This document shows, one piece after another, positions 51,441-62,500 of a DNA stretch of 64,000 nucleotides. Below the pieces are notes generated by a model, which was not told where the DNA came from, made no database searches, and saw nothing but the letters and a program-made list of their open reading frames with translations. A program made the position numbers and the translations under genes. Source of the DNA: Endozoicomonas sp. GU-1 (GTDB taxonomy: Bacteria; Pseudomonadota; Gammaproteobacteria; Pseudomonadales; Endozoicomonadaceae); the NCBI RefSeq assembly GCF_027366395.1, contig NZ_CP114771.1:5084001-5148000 (forward strand). The letters run 5' to 3'. Position 1 is the stretch's first letter. The number at the start of each line of letters is the position of its first letter.

Positions 51441-53492
51441 TCAATCCAACAAAATCGCCTTCTGCATCAACATCTGATTATTCTGATAAAAAGGAACATC
51501 AGTGTTGCCCAAAACAGTGGCAGGGATATTAGCCAGCTCCACCAGGTTATCCATAGGCACCACCACCGACTTGGCCCCGTTCTCAGACAACATGGTCAGC
51601 TTATCCGCAAAGTTAATGGCCCGCTCAATAGCACCACCCACCGAGATATTCCCCAACACTGCAAGCCCAGCCTTGAGGTTTTTCTTGTAGAGCGCCGAGA
51701 CAATCGCAATATACACCGCAGAACCAATACCAGATGAAACAGAAGAACCCAGCATATTAGTAACCTGAATGGTGATATCGTAATTCTTCAGCGAATGCTG
51801 CTCACTCAGAATCGTCTTCTCATTGGCCTTAATATACTGGTAGGTGTTCTTCACATTCTCCTTAACACTGTTGCTGCTAACACCGGTAATGTTCAGCTTG
51901 CCAGAGCCGGAAACCGCAACCGCTTCAATCCGCACCAGTGCCACATTATCACCATCACTGGTACTGGTATAACAGACACCCGGCGGCAGCGGCGTATTTT
52001 CAATCAGATGCGAGCCTTTCTCTTCCGGCAGGCCAACAAAATGCTCTTCCTGAGTTTCCTTGTCGATATAGGAGAAGTTGGTATCCCAGAACTCCATACC
52101 GCCAATGCGCTTTAACTGCTCCTTGACCCGGCGACGCATTTCCAGGGCTATTTCCAGGTACTCCCGAACATCGTCCTTGGTGTACTCACCATCCGGATGC
52201 AACAGCTTGATAAAACCGGAAACCGTCTTCTTAACCGGTTTGGTATCACGCTGCTTCAGGTGTGAACCAAGCGAGTAAAAGTTTTCCAGCGCATCGGTAT
52301 ACGTCACCCGCCGGAACGATTTCAATGCTTCCGAAAAGTAATCCGTACTGAAACCAAAGTTCGCCGTAAAGTGCTGCGGCGCAAACTTGATCATCTCCCA
52401 GCCTGGCAGATAAAAGTGCAGGCGATCCAGAAACGCCGTATCGTTACTCACCTCAGCCGACAGCGGACTGAATAGATGGGAAGTCTGCAGCACCGTCTCA
52501 ACCGGCTGGTTAATGTTACCGTTCAGAATAATGGAAGCCACACCGGTAATCTCACCACCGGCACCGGCCCGGGAGAACGAGCCAGACTCCATATAGTCTT
52601 TCATCAGTGGCACGGCATCTTTGTCTTTAAAGATTTTATCCGTCGCCTCATCAAAACAGATGGCATCCCACTGGCCCACAGCCCCCACCTTGCCGGTAGA
52701 ACCATGGACAAACAGCTTGGCCACCGTCCCCTGGCCACCGGAAATCAACACCGCATAAGGTGTCAGCTCTTTAAAGACAAACGACTTACCCGTTGAACGC
52801 GGCCCCAGCTCAATAAAGTTAAAATTACTTTCCACCATGGGCAGCAAGCGGGCCAGCAGCAGCATCTTGATCCGGTCATTGACCCCTTCAGCACTGGGTT
52901 CATAACCACAGCTGCGCAGCAAAATATCCAGCCATTCACTTTTGCTGAACGCCTTGCGCTTATTGATAATCTTGCTGTTATCAAAAGAAGAGAGCTGAAT
53001 CGGTTTGATGCTGGTGACCACAAACGGATAGATATGCTGGCCAATCCGGATATCCGGATCATACTCCACATCGATAATGGCCCAGATACCGCCCATCAGC
53101 ATCTTTTCGTGCTCTTTCACCAGCCCGTCACGAATATTGCCGTGGGTGATATTACTGTTCTGGAGTTTGGCCCAGTAGATATCCTTTTTGGAATCCAGCT
53201 CCACCGAAATTTTATCGATAATCTTGTAACGCCCTTTCTCCCGAATCTTGGAATGAATCAGGGCGCTCTCTTCCGGGTTCACATAGTGCTCACTGAGAAT
53301 GCGCTTTACATTTTCCATGCCTTCCCGAATTTTCTCTTCATCATCGGTAGAGCAGGAGTTGGCGATCAGATACTCAAGCACGAAGACAGGCACGTTAGCA
53401 CCTACCTTCACCAGCCGCACCAGGTCTTTTTTCACCACGTAGCCCCGGAAATGTTCCAGCAGCTTAAAGTCCAACTCATTCAGCACGGCCAT
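51441..53492 (-). CDS. brxL: BREX system Lon-like ATPase BrxL
   Basis: The last gene of a type 1 BREX operon. BrxL is an AAA+ protein with a Lon-protease-like C-terminal domain that assembles on DNA and is needed for phage restriction. The 683-residue protein has Walker A GPRSTGKSF at about residues 229-237, a Walker B-like AICFDEATD, a sensor region (ASIILNGNIN), then the Lon-like fold from about residue 500 with SSVSSGIGSAVYIAIVSAL and GAIERAINFADKL. Family length and domain order are normal. It starts 34 bp after pglZ. Confidence 0.95.
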   Translation of the reverse strand: MAVLNELDFKLLEHFRGYVVKKDLVRLVKVGANVPVFVLEYLIANSCSTDDEEKIREGMENVKRILSEHYVNPEESALIHSKIREKGRYKIIDKISVELDSKKDIYWAKLQNSNITHGNIRDGLVKEHEKMLMGGIWAIIDVEYDPDIRIGQHIYPFVVTSIKPIQLSSFDNSKIINKRKAFSKSEWLDILLRSCGYEPSAEGVNDRIKMLLLARLLPMVESNFNFIELGPRSTGKSFVFKELTPYAVLISGGQGTVAKLFVHGSTGKVGAVGQWDAICFDEATDKIFKDKDAVPLMKDYMESGSFSRAGAGGEITGVASIILNGNINQPVETVLQTSHLFSPLSAEVSNDTAFLDRLHFYLPGWEMIKFAPQHFTANFGFSTDYFSEALKSFRRVTYTDALENFYSLGSHLKQRDTKPVKKTVSGFIKLLHPDGEYTKDDVREYLEIALEMRRRVKEQLKRIGGMEFWDTNFSYIDKETQEEHFVGLPEEKGSHLIENTPLPPGVCYTSTSDGDNVALVRIEAVAVSGSGKLNITGVSSNSVKENVKNTYQYIKANEKTILSEQHSLKNYDITIQVTNMLGSSVSSGIGSAVYIAIVSALYKKNLKAGLAVLGNISVGGAIERAINFADKLTMLSENGAKSVVVPMDNLVELANIPATVLGNTDVPFYQNNQMLMQKAILLD

Positions 53493-53526
53493 TGCCCATT
53501 CCTCAATTCAAATCCTCCCGCTGGCG

Positions 53527-55794
53527 TCATAGTAACCCGCCTAAATCCCGGTCGTTATTTCGCTTAACGGTCGCCCGGTCAAGATGCTGTTTTGTGCTGG
53601 CATCTAATAACTGTACTTCGATCTCATCATAGCCAGAGAAACTGTATTCTTTCACCACGGCACTATCATCGTTCCTGATAGTAATAATATCGCTGGTATT
53701 GACTTGCTGTTTACCCGCAAAAAAGACCATCACTACCTTACGTTCACCGGTGAACAGATTATCTTCAGCCGCTTCAGGCTCAAGTTTAATCTGATAATAG
53801 TCTCCCGCCACGCCGCTCAGGTCACTCTTGTTAGCGATGGATACTGCCAGCTCCCCGATATCATCAGCTTCCTTCTCCCAGCAGAAGTAAGGGGTGATCA
53901 ACTCCTGTGGTGCCAGCCCCCCATGAGAAAACCCATAAGTACCAGGCGTCTTGAACGGGTTCATGGTCTGGGCAAAGTACAAATAGCTGAACTCGTTATA
54001 ATCTCTGGTCCTTTCAATAAACTGAGAGGTCAGGTCAGGCTGTTGCACAGCTGTTCTGACAAATCGTTCATCAATATAGTGTTCACCCGTGGGCTTAACG
54101 ACAATCTTATCCGCTTCACTGAGCATACCCGTTAATACAAAGCCATGGTCACTGATCAGATAGACTTTGTTATAACCACTGTTCAGCAATTGCGATACTT
54201 TCTCGGCAACAAAAGCGATAGCACCTGGGAAAAATTTCAGTGCCTTATGGTCGATCTTATCTCCCAGGTCATCAATGTCCTTATAAGTGCAAATCAACAC
54301 CTGACCTGCTCGGGCCTGATCATTCACTTCATCAAGCCTCAGGTAATCGATGGTGGTGTTCCCGGCATTCTGCTCTGTCAGATATTTTTCCCGCTGCCCC
54401 TGCACAGCGACAATACTGCCGTTGTCCATATAGATATGGCTCATATTGTTTTCAGTTTCAGAGGGGTAATCCGCCAGGATAGCATCCCGGGTCAGCTTAA
54501 ACTGACCCTTAACCTGTAAAGCAATCTGCTCAGTAACTTCATAAGCCACTGCATCACCAACAATCACCGCTATCTTCTTGCCAGTATTCTGATCAATAAT
54601 TCGCTGCAAGGTACCGGTCTGGTTTTCCTGATACTGATCAAAGTACCGGAACCACTTATCCATAAAAATGGTCACCAGCTCTTTATAACGGGTCTGAAAC
54701 GGCTCCAGCAACTCAGGTTGATTCAGAAACTCGGTGTACAGGTTGCGGATGGCGGTATCCAGCGAACTGAAGTTTGCCTTGTAATAGTCAATACAATCAC
54801 TTAAAGAACCCAGGCTATTCATCAGTCCTGAATCAACATTCAACAGCGTAAGAAGGTCCGCCCAAAAACGGATACCCAGGGCCTGAGCCTGCTTACTGTG
54901 ATGTCGCTGCTTCAACTTATCCAGCAGACGTTTATCCAGAGTATTACTTGCCAGCTGTTCTCCGACGACTTTCAGCCATTGTTCATCCACTTGCCGAAAT
55001 GGATGATCCGGATGCACATGCCAGATATCCACACCATTCAGTGCGCCACCTTGAGCTGAATAGCGGCGCAGATAGTCAGGAAACGATGAAGCGTAGGTGT
55101 TGGAATCCAGCCAGCCGGTATACACCGACCACAGGGTTTTATCGCAAGCATTGCTGGCCAGGCCATCCAGCATGGCATTCACCACCTCACTGGCCAGTGT
55201 TGTCGGCGGCTTGTCCATATACTCCTGCCCCAGCAGGGCATTCACCTGCCGATAGAAGGTTTCCCGTATCTGGGCATCGTAATGGCTACTGGCAAAGGTA
55301 TCCGGGGCATGAACAAAGGGCAGCAGCTCCTTCTCCAGGTCAAAAATCTCCGATACGCCCTTATGGCTCAGGTCAAACCAGTAAGACTTATCTTTACCCA
55401 CACTGACTTTCGCGGCAGCCACCAACTCGCTCTGGGGCAGGTTGATATTCAGATTCAGCGTCTGATGCACCTTATCCTTGATGTAATTCTGCAAATATCG
55501 GATTTCGATCACACCGTGGGTTTCGCAGTATTCCCGCACAAATTTCAAATCATCTTTGGTTCGCTGGGTATAGACCAGAAACTTCTGGCCGGAATCAGGC
55601 TCTGCCTGCAGCGCCTTTTCAATACGGTATTTGGCCTCAAGCTCTTCCAGATCACTGCCGGTCTTATGGATTATGCAATGGTCCGGCAGGGTGTTCAGCA
55701 GAAACTCCGCATCACCACTGGCATCAATAAATACCGCCACCGGGTGATGTGCCAGAATGCGCTGTACATCGTCGTTAAACCAGGAATCAATCAT
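53527..55794 (-). CDS. pglZ: BREX-1 alkaline-phosphatase-superfamily protein PglZ (type A)
   Basis: A core BREX protein, essential for the system, that binds metal through an alkaline-phosphatase-like PglZ domain. In the 755-residue product the metal site is visible as IVGDAVAYE (about 411-419) and LISDHGF (about 546-552), with HGGLAPQELITPYF near residue 640. The N-terminal half is helical and typical of the type A family. It starts 12 bp after pglX and is followed by brxL, the standard type 1 order. Confidence 0.95.
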   Translation of the reverse strand: MIDSWFNDDVQRILAHHPVAVFIDASGDAEFLLNTLPDHCIIHKTGSDLEELEAKYRIEKALQAEPDSGQKFLVYTQRTKDDLKFVREYCETHGVIEIRYLQNYIKDKVHQTLNLNINLPQSELVAAAKVSVGKDKSYWFDLSHKGVSEIFDLEKELLPFVHAPDTFASSHYDAQIRETFYRQVNALLGQEYMDKPPTTLASEVVNAMLDGLASNACDKTLWSVYTGWLDSNTYASSFPDYLRRYSAQGGALNGVDIWHVHPDHPFRQVDEQWLKVVGEQLASNTLDKRLLDKLKQRHHSKQAQALGIRFWADLLTLLNVDSGLMNSLGSLSDCIDYYKANFSSLDTAIRNLYTEFLNQPELLEPFQTRYKELVTIFMDKWFRYFDQYQENQTGTLQRIIDQNTGKKIAVIVGDAVAYEVTEQIALQVKGQFKLTRDAILADYPSETENNMSHIYMDNGSIVAVQGQREKYLTEQNAGNTTIDYLRLDEVNDQARAGQVLICTYKDIDDLGDKIDHKALKFFPGAIAFVAEKVSQLLNSGYNKVYLISDHGFVLTGMLSEADKIVVKPTGEHYIDERFVRTAVQQPDLTSQFIERTRDYNEFSYLYFAQTMNPFKTPGTYGFSHGGLAPQELITPYFCWEKEADDIGELAVSIANKSDLSGVAGDYYQIKLEPEAAEDNLFTGERKVVMVFFAGKQQVNTSDIITIRNDDSAVVKEYSFSGYDEIEVQLLDASTKQHLDRATVKRNNDRDLGGLL

Positions 55795-55806
55795 TGTCGG
55801 GCATCC

Positions 55807-58800
55807 TTACCAGTCGGCGTTCAGGTATTTTTTCAGCTGACTGGCATTGAGCACATCGTAAGCCAGCATCTTTTTCTGTTGCAGCGGTGCAATATTTTTA
55901 CCCACACCATCGTCGAGAATGGGGTTGTAACCTTCCGCCAGCAACTCATCGATCTTTTTCTTAAAGGTGTCGATCTCTTTTAGCTGTTTGAAGATGCGGG
56001 CCTTCTCATTCTGGGCTTCGGCGCTTTCGTTATCAGACAGATCGCTCTGACGGTTTGCCAAAGCGCGTTCACGGTTTTCGATATAGACCGAGCGCAGGCG
56101 CATCAGCTTATCGCGGTTCCATTTGTAGATAATGATGTAGCAGTCAAAGCCTTGTTCTGGGCCGCTGGTTAGGTGCCAGATAAAGGGAGTTTTTGGCAAA
56201 TATTGGAACAAATTGAGATGCTCAGTCAGTTCCTCGAAGAAATATTTATTTATGTAGTCATTTATTGGTCGGCCTAATACAGAATCAAAACTGGAATACT
56301 GTGCAGAGGTAAAACTTTTTTCCTGGAATGTTTCTTCGATACGGTCTAACAGCACTTTCTCCCCAGCGTTGGGAACCAATGGTATTATGCCATCCTCATC
56401 TTTCATCAGAATCTCACGAATCATATCGGCAAGAAATTCCATGGATAGAATGTTCATGCGCTGTTTTGGAATGGTGCTAATCTGTTTGAACCAGTACCAA
56501 ATATTAATTGGATTGACTTGATAACGAATGCAGAACTCTTCAAAGTTGTTATTGCTCTGATAGAGTGTAGAAAAACGATTTTCTATACTTGCACGTTCTT
56601 CTTCCTCGAAATCTTTGACTGGCAACTTTTCTAAATAATCAGCAATTAAATGTAAAGAAAATATATTCGATGCATCTAATTCAGTCATGAATGCGTCGCG
56701 GGCTTCACTATTTATTGGTAATGAACCGACACAAGGGCCTTCTTTTTCAATCACCATCGTCTCATCATGTTCAGTCAAATTGTAAATTTTAAAGATTATT
56801 TCGTTAATTAAAGCCTCGTTAATCAGAATCTGAGTAGAAAAATAGTTTTCATGATTTAGAAACCCTTTGATTCTGGTTTTAAATTCAGATTGTTGAAAAG
56901 TTAAAAGTGGTGATTTCTCAAACAACTGCTCAAACAAAGAAAATTTACAAAGATGTTTCTTTATATCTATACACCTTCTTGAAATTAACTGGACTTTTGA
57001 TTCTAACTTTTTAGGAGGGATGACAAATGGAATTCTTTCAACATCACCTACTTGAGTTGATACGGTGGGGTTTAAGCAGCTCAGGATATAGAATGCTAAT
57101 TTTGAATTCAAAAAAGCAATTGCATAATTTAAGTTGTCATATATGTTTGAATAGATCCCAGGGCTGCCACTATCTATTATTGTGTTTTCTGGCATATATC
57201 TAAATGATGCACCTTTAGAGCCAGATTTTGCAAAGGTTATCCCTTCTTTAAAATAAAACTTTTCACTTCGCAATGTAGCTCGTGGTTTGCCATTAACATC
57301 AGTGAAAGTCCTTATCTCATATCCATTATCTTCCCAGTTTACGATCGTCCATATGTTGCCATACCAGCGATTAAATGGACCACCTTTCACATAGTTACGC
57401 CACTTTCGAGCATCATCAACCTTTTTAGATAAGCTGGATCGATCAACCTCCCACCAAAACCTAAGAAATCTATCATTGTTTGCAGATGTCAATCCACCAC
57501 CAGCATTAAAATATTCACCAAATCCTTTTGTCCCAAATTTTTCTCGAAACTCATCAGAGATCCAGTAGATAAATGGCCAAGTTTTTATTTTCTTTAACCT
57601 GTTTTGATGCAAGGAATAGTTATTTTTATGCTCAATTCCGTTTATTAAGGCAGTATAAGAATCAACAAAGGCTTCATAGCGCTTTCCTTCGTAAACATTG
57701 TTTAATTTTATAAATGATGCATCATTATTAGAATTGCATCTGTCTAGTACATACATCGCTGAATCTACGCGAGCTGAAGAGTGAAACATACCTAAATAGC
57801 CCCACTCAATAAATATATCAATCCCTGTGTTTTCGATTATGTACTTTCGGACATCTATAAATGATTTTATATACATAAATGTTGGAGGGTGAACCATTGC
57901 GACTTTGCCATCTAAGCTTGTTAGTTCACAACATCGTTTGATAAAGGTAGCGTATAGGTTTGTGTGAAATTTGTACGGTTTTTTATAATTATTCTCAATA
58001 AATATCTTGAGCTCATGACCAAAATCTGCGCTATCGGTATAAGGAGGGTTAGCCGCAGCAATATCATACTCAGTAGTCAACAATTCAAGGAAAGTAATCG
58101 CATCCCGAGTTTTGCTAGTTAGAAATGTATTAGCCCCAGTTTTAGCAAACTTCTCCACGGCTTTGCTCAAATTGGTAAAGAAAGCCGATGCAAAGTCTTT
58201 GTGCTCTTCAACATCAGCCGCGCCAAACAAATCCCCTTCAGCCTTTTCTTCTAGTTCTTGCAGCTCCTGCTTCAATAGTTCATCAATATGAATCAGCGAA
58301 CCAAACTTATAGGCATACCGCAAATCACTCCAGACTTTTTCAATCAGCTCTTTTTGCTTTGGTTGTAATGTGGAGCCATCTTCAAAAATAGTACGCACTT
58401 CATTGAAGTTAGGTAGGTAGAAGTCAGAAGAGACTACTTTAAAACTCAGCTCACCAATGGTACGACGCTTCTTCCGAGCCTTAATATAAAGCCCCAACTG
58501 CGCCAACTGCACAGCCCGATCATCCAAATCAATACCGTGCAAGTTGTTCTCAATAATCAGCCTGGGAATATCTTTCTCTTCGTAGTCTGCACCGTAGTTA
58601 TCGATCTGATCCTGATAGAGCGCATAATAAAAATCGAAAGCATAAAGCAGGAAGTTACCCGAGCCACAGGCCGGATCAATGATTTTTACTTCATGAAGTG
58701 GCTTGCGCTCCCGAATTCGGGTTTCCGGCGCATTAGCAATTTTATACGCCTTCTTTATTTCAGAGTCGGGATACATTTCCAGATACAACTTACCCAGAGA

Positions 58801-59505
58801 GTTCTGCACCAGAAACTCAACCACCCACCGTGGGGTATAGACCTGGGACTGCAGGGAAACCTTGTCATACTCGGTTTTCGCCTTGCTGTCTTTATGGGCC
58901 TTTTTCTTCTGGTTGTTGTAGCTTTCGTACATCCAGCCCAGCACATCATCACTGAGCCAGATATCGCTGCCCACCTGGGCATCCTGCTGTATTGCATTAA
59001 ACCGATCAATAATCTCATTCAGGCTGATCGGATCTGGCAATAAAGCATAGGGGTACTCTTTACTGTACAGGGGCAAGGTCTGCCCCAGTTCATTAAAGGC
59101 GTATATGATATAGTCCCGAATCCCTTCCAGCTCTTCGTCCCGCATATGGGGATAGTCTTCCAGCCAGGCTTTATGACCAAAGGAGCGATTACCGTGCTCC
59201 ATCTGTTTGGTCAGGATCGGGCGGAACAGGCTGGCAGCCTCCATCACTTTAATGGCAGCCAGTCGGTTAAACAGGGTAAAGGTCAGTTCATCAATCAGCT
59301 TTTCCCGACCGGCCTGGCAACTGCCGGTTTCCGCCTCATGGCTGGCCAGCATCAGGTTAAACCGTTCCCGTTTTGCCCGCACTTCTTCGGGCAGCTTGTC
59401 TTCGGCGGTCTGTTTGGTTTTGCCAAAACCAAGACGGGCAAACTGCTTATCGAAGGCACCCTCAATCAGCTCCCGCAGGCTGTCAACGTGATCGGCTAAT
59501 TTCAT
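55807..59505 (-). CDS. pglX: BREX-1 adenine-specific DNA methyltransferase PglX
   Basis: An N6-adenine methyltransferase that marks the host genome at a non-palindromic site and supplies BREX specificity. The 1,232-residue protein has SAM motif I DPACGSGNFLL at about residues 277-287 and the catalytic motif IV NPPY at 486-489. The C-terminal two thirds include the target-recognition region. The central part of the gene (about 56.2-58.1 kb) is visibly more AT-rich than both ends, as expected if the specificity segment has been exchanged. The frame is intact, so methylation is likely functional. It starts 4 bp after the brxC stop. Confidence 0.95.
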   Translation of the reverse strand: MKLADHVDSLRELIEGAFDKQFARLGFGKTKQTAEDKLPEEVRAKRERFNLMLASHEAETGSCQAGREKLIDELTFTLFNRLAAIKVMEAASLFRPILTKQMEHGNRSFGHKAWLEDYPHMRDEELEGIRDYIIYAFNELGQTLPLYSKEYPYALLPDPISLNEIIDRFNAIQQDAQVGSDIWLSDDVLGWMYESYNNQKKKAHKDSKAKTEYDKVSLQSQVYTPRWVVEFLVQNSLGKLYLEMYPDSEIKKAYKIANAPETRIRERKPLHEVKIIDPACGSGNFLLYAFDFYYALYQDQIDNYGADYEEKDIPRLIIENNLHGIDLDDRAVQLAQLGLYIKARKKRRTIGELSFKVVSSDFYLPNFNEVRTIFEDGSTLQPKQKELIEKVWSDLRYAYKFGSLIHIDELLKQELQELEEKAEGDLFGAADVEEHKDFASAFFTNLSKAVEKFAKTGANTFLTSKTRDAITFLELLTTEYDIAAANPPYTDSADFGHELKIFIENNYKKPYKFHTNLYATFIKRCCELTSLDGKVAMVHPPTFMYIKSFIDVRKYIIENTGIDIFIEWGYLGMFHSSARVDSAMYVLDRCNSNNDASFIKLNNVYEGKRYEAFVDSYTALINGIEHKNNYSLHQNRLKKIKTWPFIYWISDEFREKFGTKGFGEYFNAGGGLTSANNDRFLRFWWEVDRSSLSKKVDDARKWRNYVKGGPFNRWYGNIWTIVNWEDNGYEIRTFTDVNGKPRATLRSEKFYFKEGITFAKSGSKGASFRYMPENTIIDSGSPGIYSNIYDNLNYAIAFLNSKLAFYILSCLNPTVSTQVGDVERIPFVIPPKKLESKVQLISRRCIDIKKHLCKFSLFEQLFEKSPLLTFQQSEFKTRIKGFLNHENYFSTQILINEALINEIIFKIYNLTEHDETMVIEKEGPCVGSLPINSEARDAFMTELDASNIFSLHLIADYLEKLPVKDFEEEERASIENRFSTLYQSNNNFEEFCIRYQVNPINIWYWFKQISTIPKQRMNILSMEFLADMIREILMKDEDGIIPLVPNAGEKVLLDRIEETFQEKSFTSAQYSSFDSVLGRPINDYINKYFFEELTEHLNLFQYLPKTPFIWHLTSGPEQGFDCYIIIYKWNRDKLMRLRSVYIENRERALANRQSDLSDNESAEAQNEKARIFKQLKEIDTFKKKIDELLAEGYNPILDDGVGKNIAPLQQKKMLAYDVLNASQLKKYLNADW

Positions 59506-59509
59506 GGGA

Positions 59510-62500
59510 TTAAAAACCTTCTACGGCAATTTCAATTTCGTCTTCGGGTTTGGCGGAGGCCAGGGCGGTCAACTGATTGGCCAGTAGCGCCCGGTATGCG
59601 CCCACGGTCATGACTCCGTTGGCAAGCGGCACAGCCACTTTTCTCGGTTTGGCCGGTGTGGCTGGAGTTGTACCGGTTTCGGTGGTGCCTTCTATTGCAC
59701 TACCACCGGTGACAGGCGGTGCAGGCTCATCTTTGATAAAACTGTTCTCAAGCATAAACAGTTCATTCTCCTTCAGCGGAGCCTGAACGGTGTAGTTGAG
59801 CATCTCAGACAGAGAGAATTTACAGTTGGAACAGGCAATGTTGTAATCCAGCGCCGGTTCTTTAACGATCCGGTTGGTGGCATAACTTTGCAGGGTTTCC
59901 AGCTTTTGCAGATTATGTTTGTTTGGCTCTGTCGGATAGTTCGCCTTTAACTCCCGCAGGGCTTTATCAATTTTGCCATTGAGCTGCTGGTATTGCTGGC
60001 TCATGGTCGCAGCCGCACTTTTTACCAGTTTGAAGTAACCGTCTTTAACGGTTTGTACTTCGTCTTGCAGTTTGCCAAAGTTTTTGACCATATCCGCTTT
60101 GAATAACCGGTCAAACTCTTCATGGGCCTCTGCAATGGTGGTGTCTTTGCGGTCTGCCTTACGCAGCTCACTGCGCACATCCTCAATAAACCGTTTGAAC
60201 GCTTCCACCTTGCGGAAGTTTTTCTTGATAAAGCCCTGGGCTTTCAAAATGGCCTGAATGGCATTGGAGAAGTTATCGCTGTTGTTGAGCAAGTACTCCA
60301 CTTTTTCGATGTAATTGCTTTCGGTGGTTTTGCCGGTAAAGGGTTGCAGCACTAATTTCAGTTCGGCCACTTTCGGGAACAGGTTCTCGAATTGATCAAC
60401 GCTATTATTGAGTGTGCCAATGGCATCAATAAAGTGTTGCGCCATTTGCTGGATGCTGTCGGCCAGATCAAAGTCGTTGGTATTCCAGTCAACTTTCCGA
60501 CCGATATGGTCAGCGACTTCCAGGTTCATCAGCAGCTGAACGGCATTGTCCTTCTGGCTGGAAGTTAATGCCGCAGTAATGGATTTAAAGGAGGCCGACT
60601 TGAACTTGGTGGCATTGGTAAAGGCGTTATGTACCTCTTTCTGATCATGGGAGAAATAAGGATCATTGCCACCATGTTTCACTGCCAGACGGCCTGCCCG
60701 GAACAGTACCGCTAGTGTAACGACAATGGTGCCGTACTGATAACCCCAGGGCTTGCCGTTTAACGCCGACTCCAGGGATTTACCATCCACATAGCGGGAT
60801 TTAATTTTTTCGTTGATCTCTTCGACGATGCGCAGATGATCGCCAATAAAGTTACCGTGGCCATCGAAAAATTTGAAATCAGCAGCACTGAACAGCTTGC
60901 TAAGGCTTTCCTTGTCGGCGCTGAAAATTTTCGGTACCAGAGCATCATTCAGCTGGCTGGATACCCGTTTGGTGTAGAGGTTTTTGACCATTTTGCGCTG
61001 ATTGTCTGCGATGGTGCCTTTAAAGCTGTTTTCATCCAGCAGGTGGTCATCAAACAGGTAAACCAGAGTGGCGTTTTGATAGGCGCTCTGAATCAGGTCC
61101 TCCAGGGTGTTTTGCTTATCCTTCCGAATGGTTTCAAATTCCCGGATGATCTGACGTTTGGCCTGATCCTTTTCAGCAGCGTACTTTTCTTCCATGTAGC
61201 CGAAGCGCATGATGTCGCCGAGCAGTTTGTCGATATCGGCAAATCTGGTGGTGTCGGGAATCAGGGTGATTTGACCTTTTTCATACTGGGTATCCAGCTT
61301 GATCTGTTCAATAAAATCCTGACGGTCTTCATTGATATTAAACAGGCTGTAGGCAACCAGTTTCAGATGTTTACTGCCTGCGGAACCGGTTAATTCATCA
61401 TCCTGATCGGAAGTGATACTGAACTTGAAGCTGTCACCGGCATCGCTGTAGGACGCAACGCTGTTGAATATTTTGTAATCCTTGATGTACTTGACCAGCT
61501 CACGCTTTTTAGTAAACAGCTCAACGTCAAAGTCTTTCATCTCCTCCAGCATTTTGCCTTCAAGATCGGACGTGATTTTGTAGTTGTGGTTGGAGAGCAG
61601 CAGTACTTTGGCCTCAACCAGCAGGGTTAAGGCGGCTTCGATATTGGGTTTTACCCCGTAGTAAATGGCAATATCGGTAATGTAGCTTTTGGTAATGTTT
61701 TCTACCGTGGGGGAGACCACCTCAGAATCCGCCAGCAGGTGGATGGTTTTCAGCAGCTTTTCACCATCGATGGAGCTGTCGCTCTCTTTGAGAACTTTGC
61801 GAGCGCTGTCGTATTTATTGACCAAATCAACCGGTGGTGCGGTCTGTGCCTCGGTGCAAATGGCAAAGCCTGGTGTAAAGTTGTACAGCGTCTGTTCACG
61901 CATCTGTTTACGCAGCACATCGAAGGTGGTAATGATCATCCCACGGGCGGCAATCTGGGTGGCGACCAGCGCATTGGAGCTGAACAGGAATTTCTGCAGA
62001 ATATCAAACTGATATTTATGGAATGGGTAGTAGGTAGCAAATTCTTCCGCTGAAGTGGTTTTGGTCGGGAAACCAGACTTCAGGTTAGTGCTGTCAGTGA
62101 TGGCCGCTTCGTTTTTGCTGTAATAATCCAGCAGATCATTGTGCGCCGACCCGGTTTTTTCCAATAGACGGGTACGGATAATCACATCGACATCGGTGGA
62201 TTCCAGATGGATTTTGGTTTTAAAGCGGTCGGTAACTTTGGTTAACTGGCTGCGGTTGACGTTGGCGTTGTTAATAACATCATCCAGTTTTTCCTGGGCA
62301 ATGGCGATGGTCCAGACTTTGCTGTTAATGCTGGATAAAGATTCACTGATGCCTTCCAGGTCCAGCAAGGTGAACTTCTGCTGTTTGATGGCTTCGCTGG
62401 CTTCGTCGAAGACAAATACCAGGGTTTCATCGGTGTTTTTCGCGAGGTATTTTTCCAGCTCCGCTTTTAATGTTGTGGCATCAAAATTTTCGATATTAGC

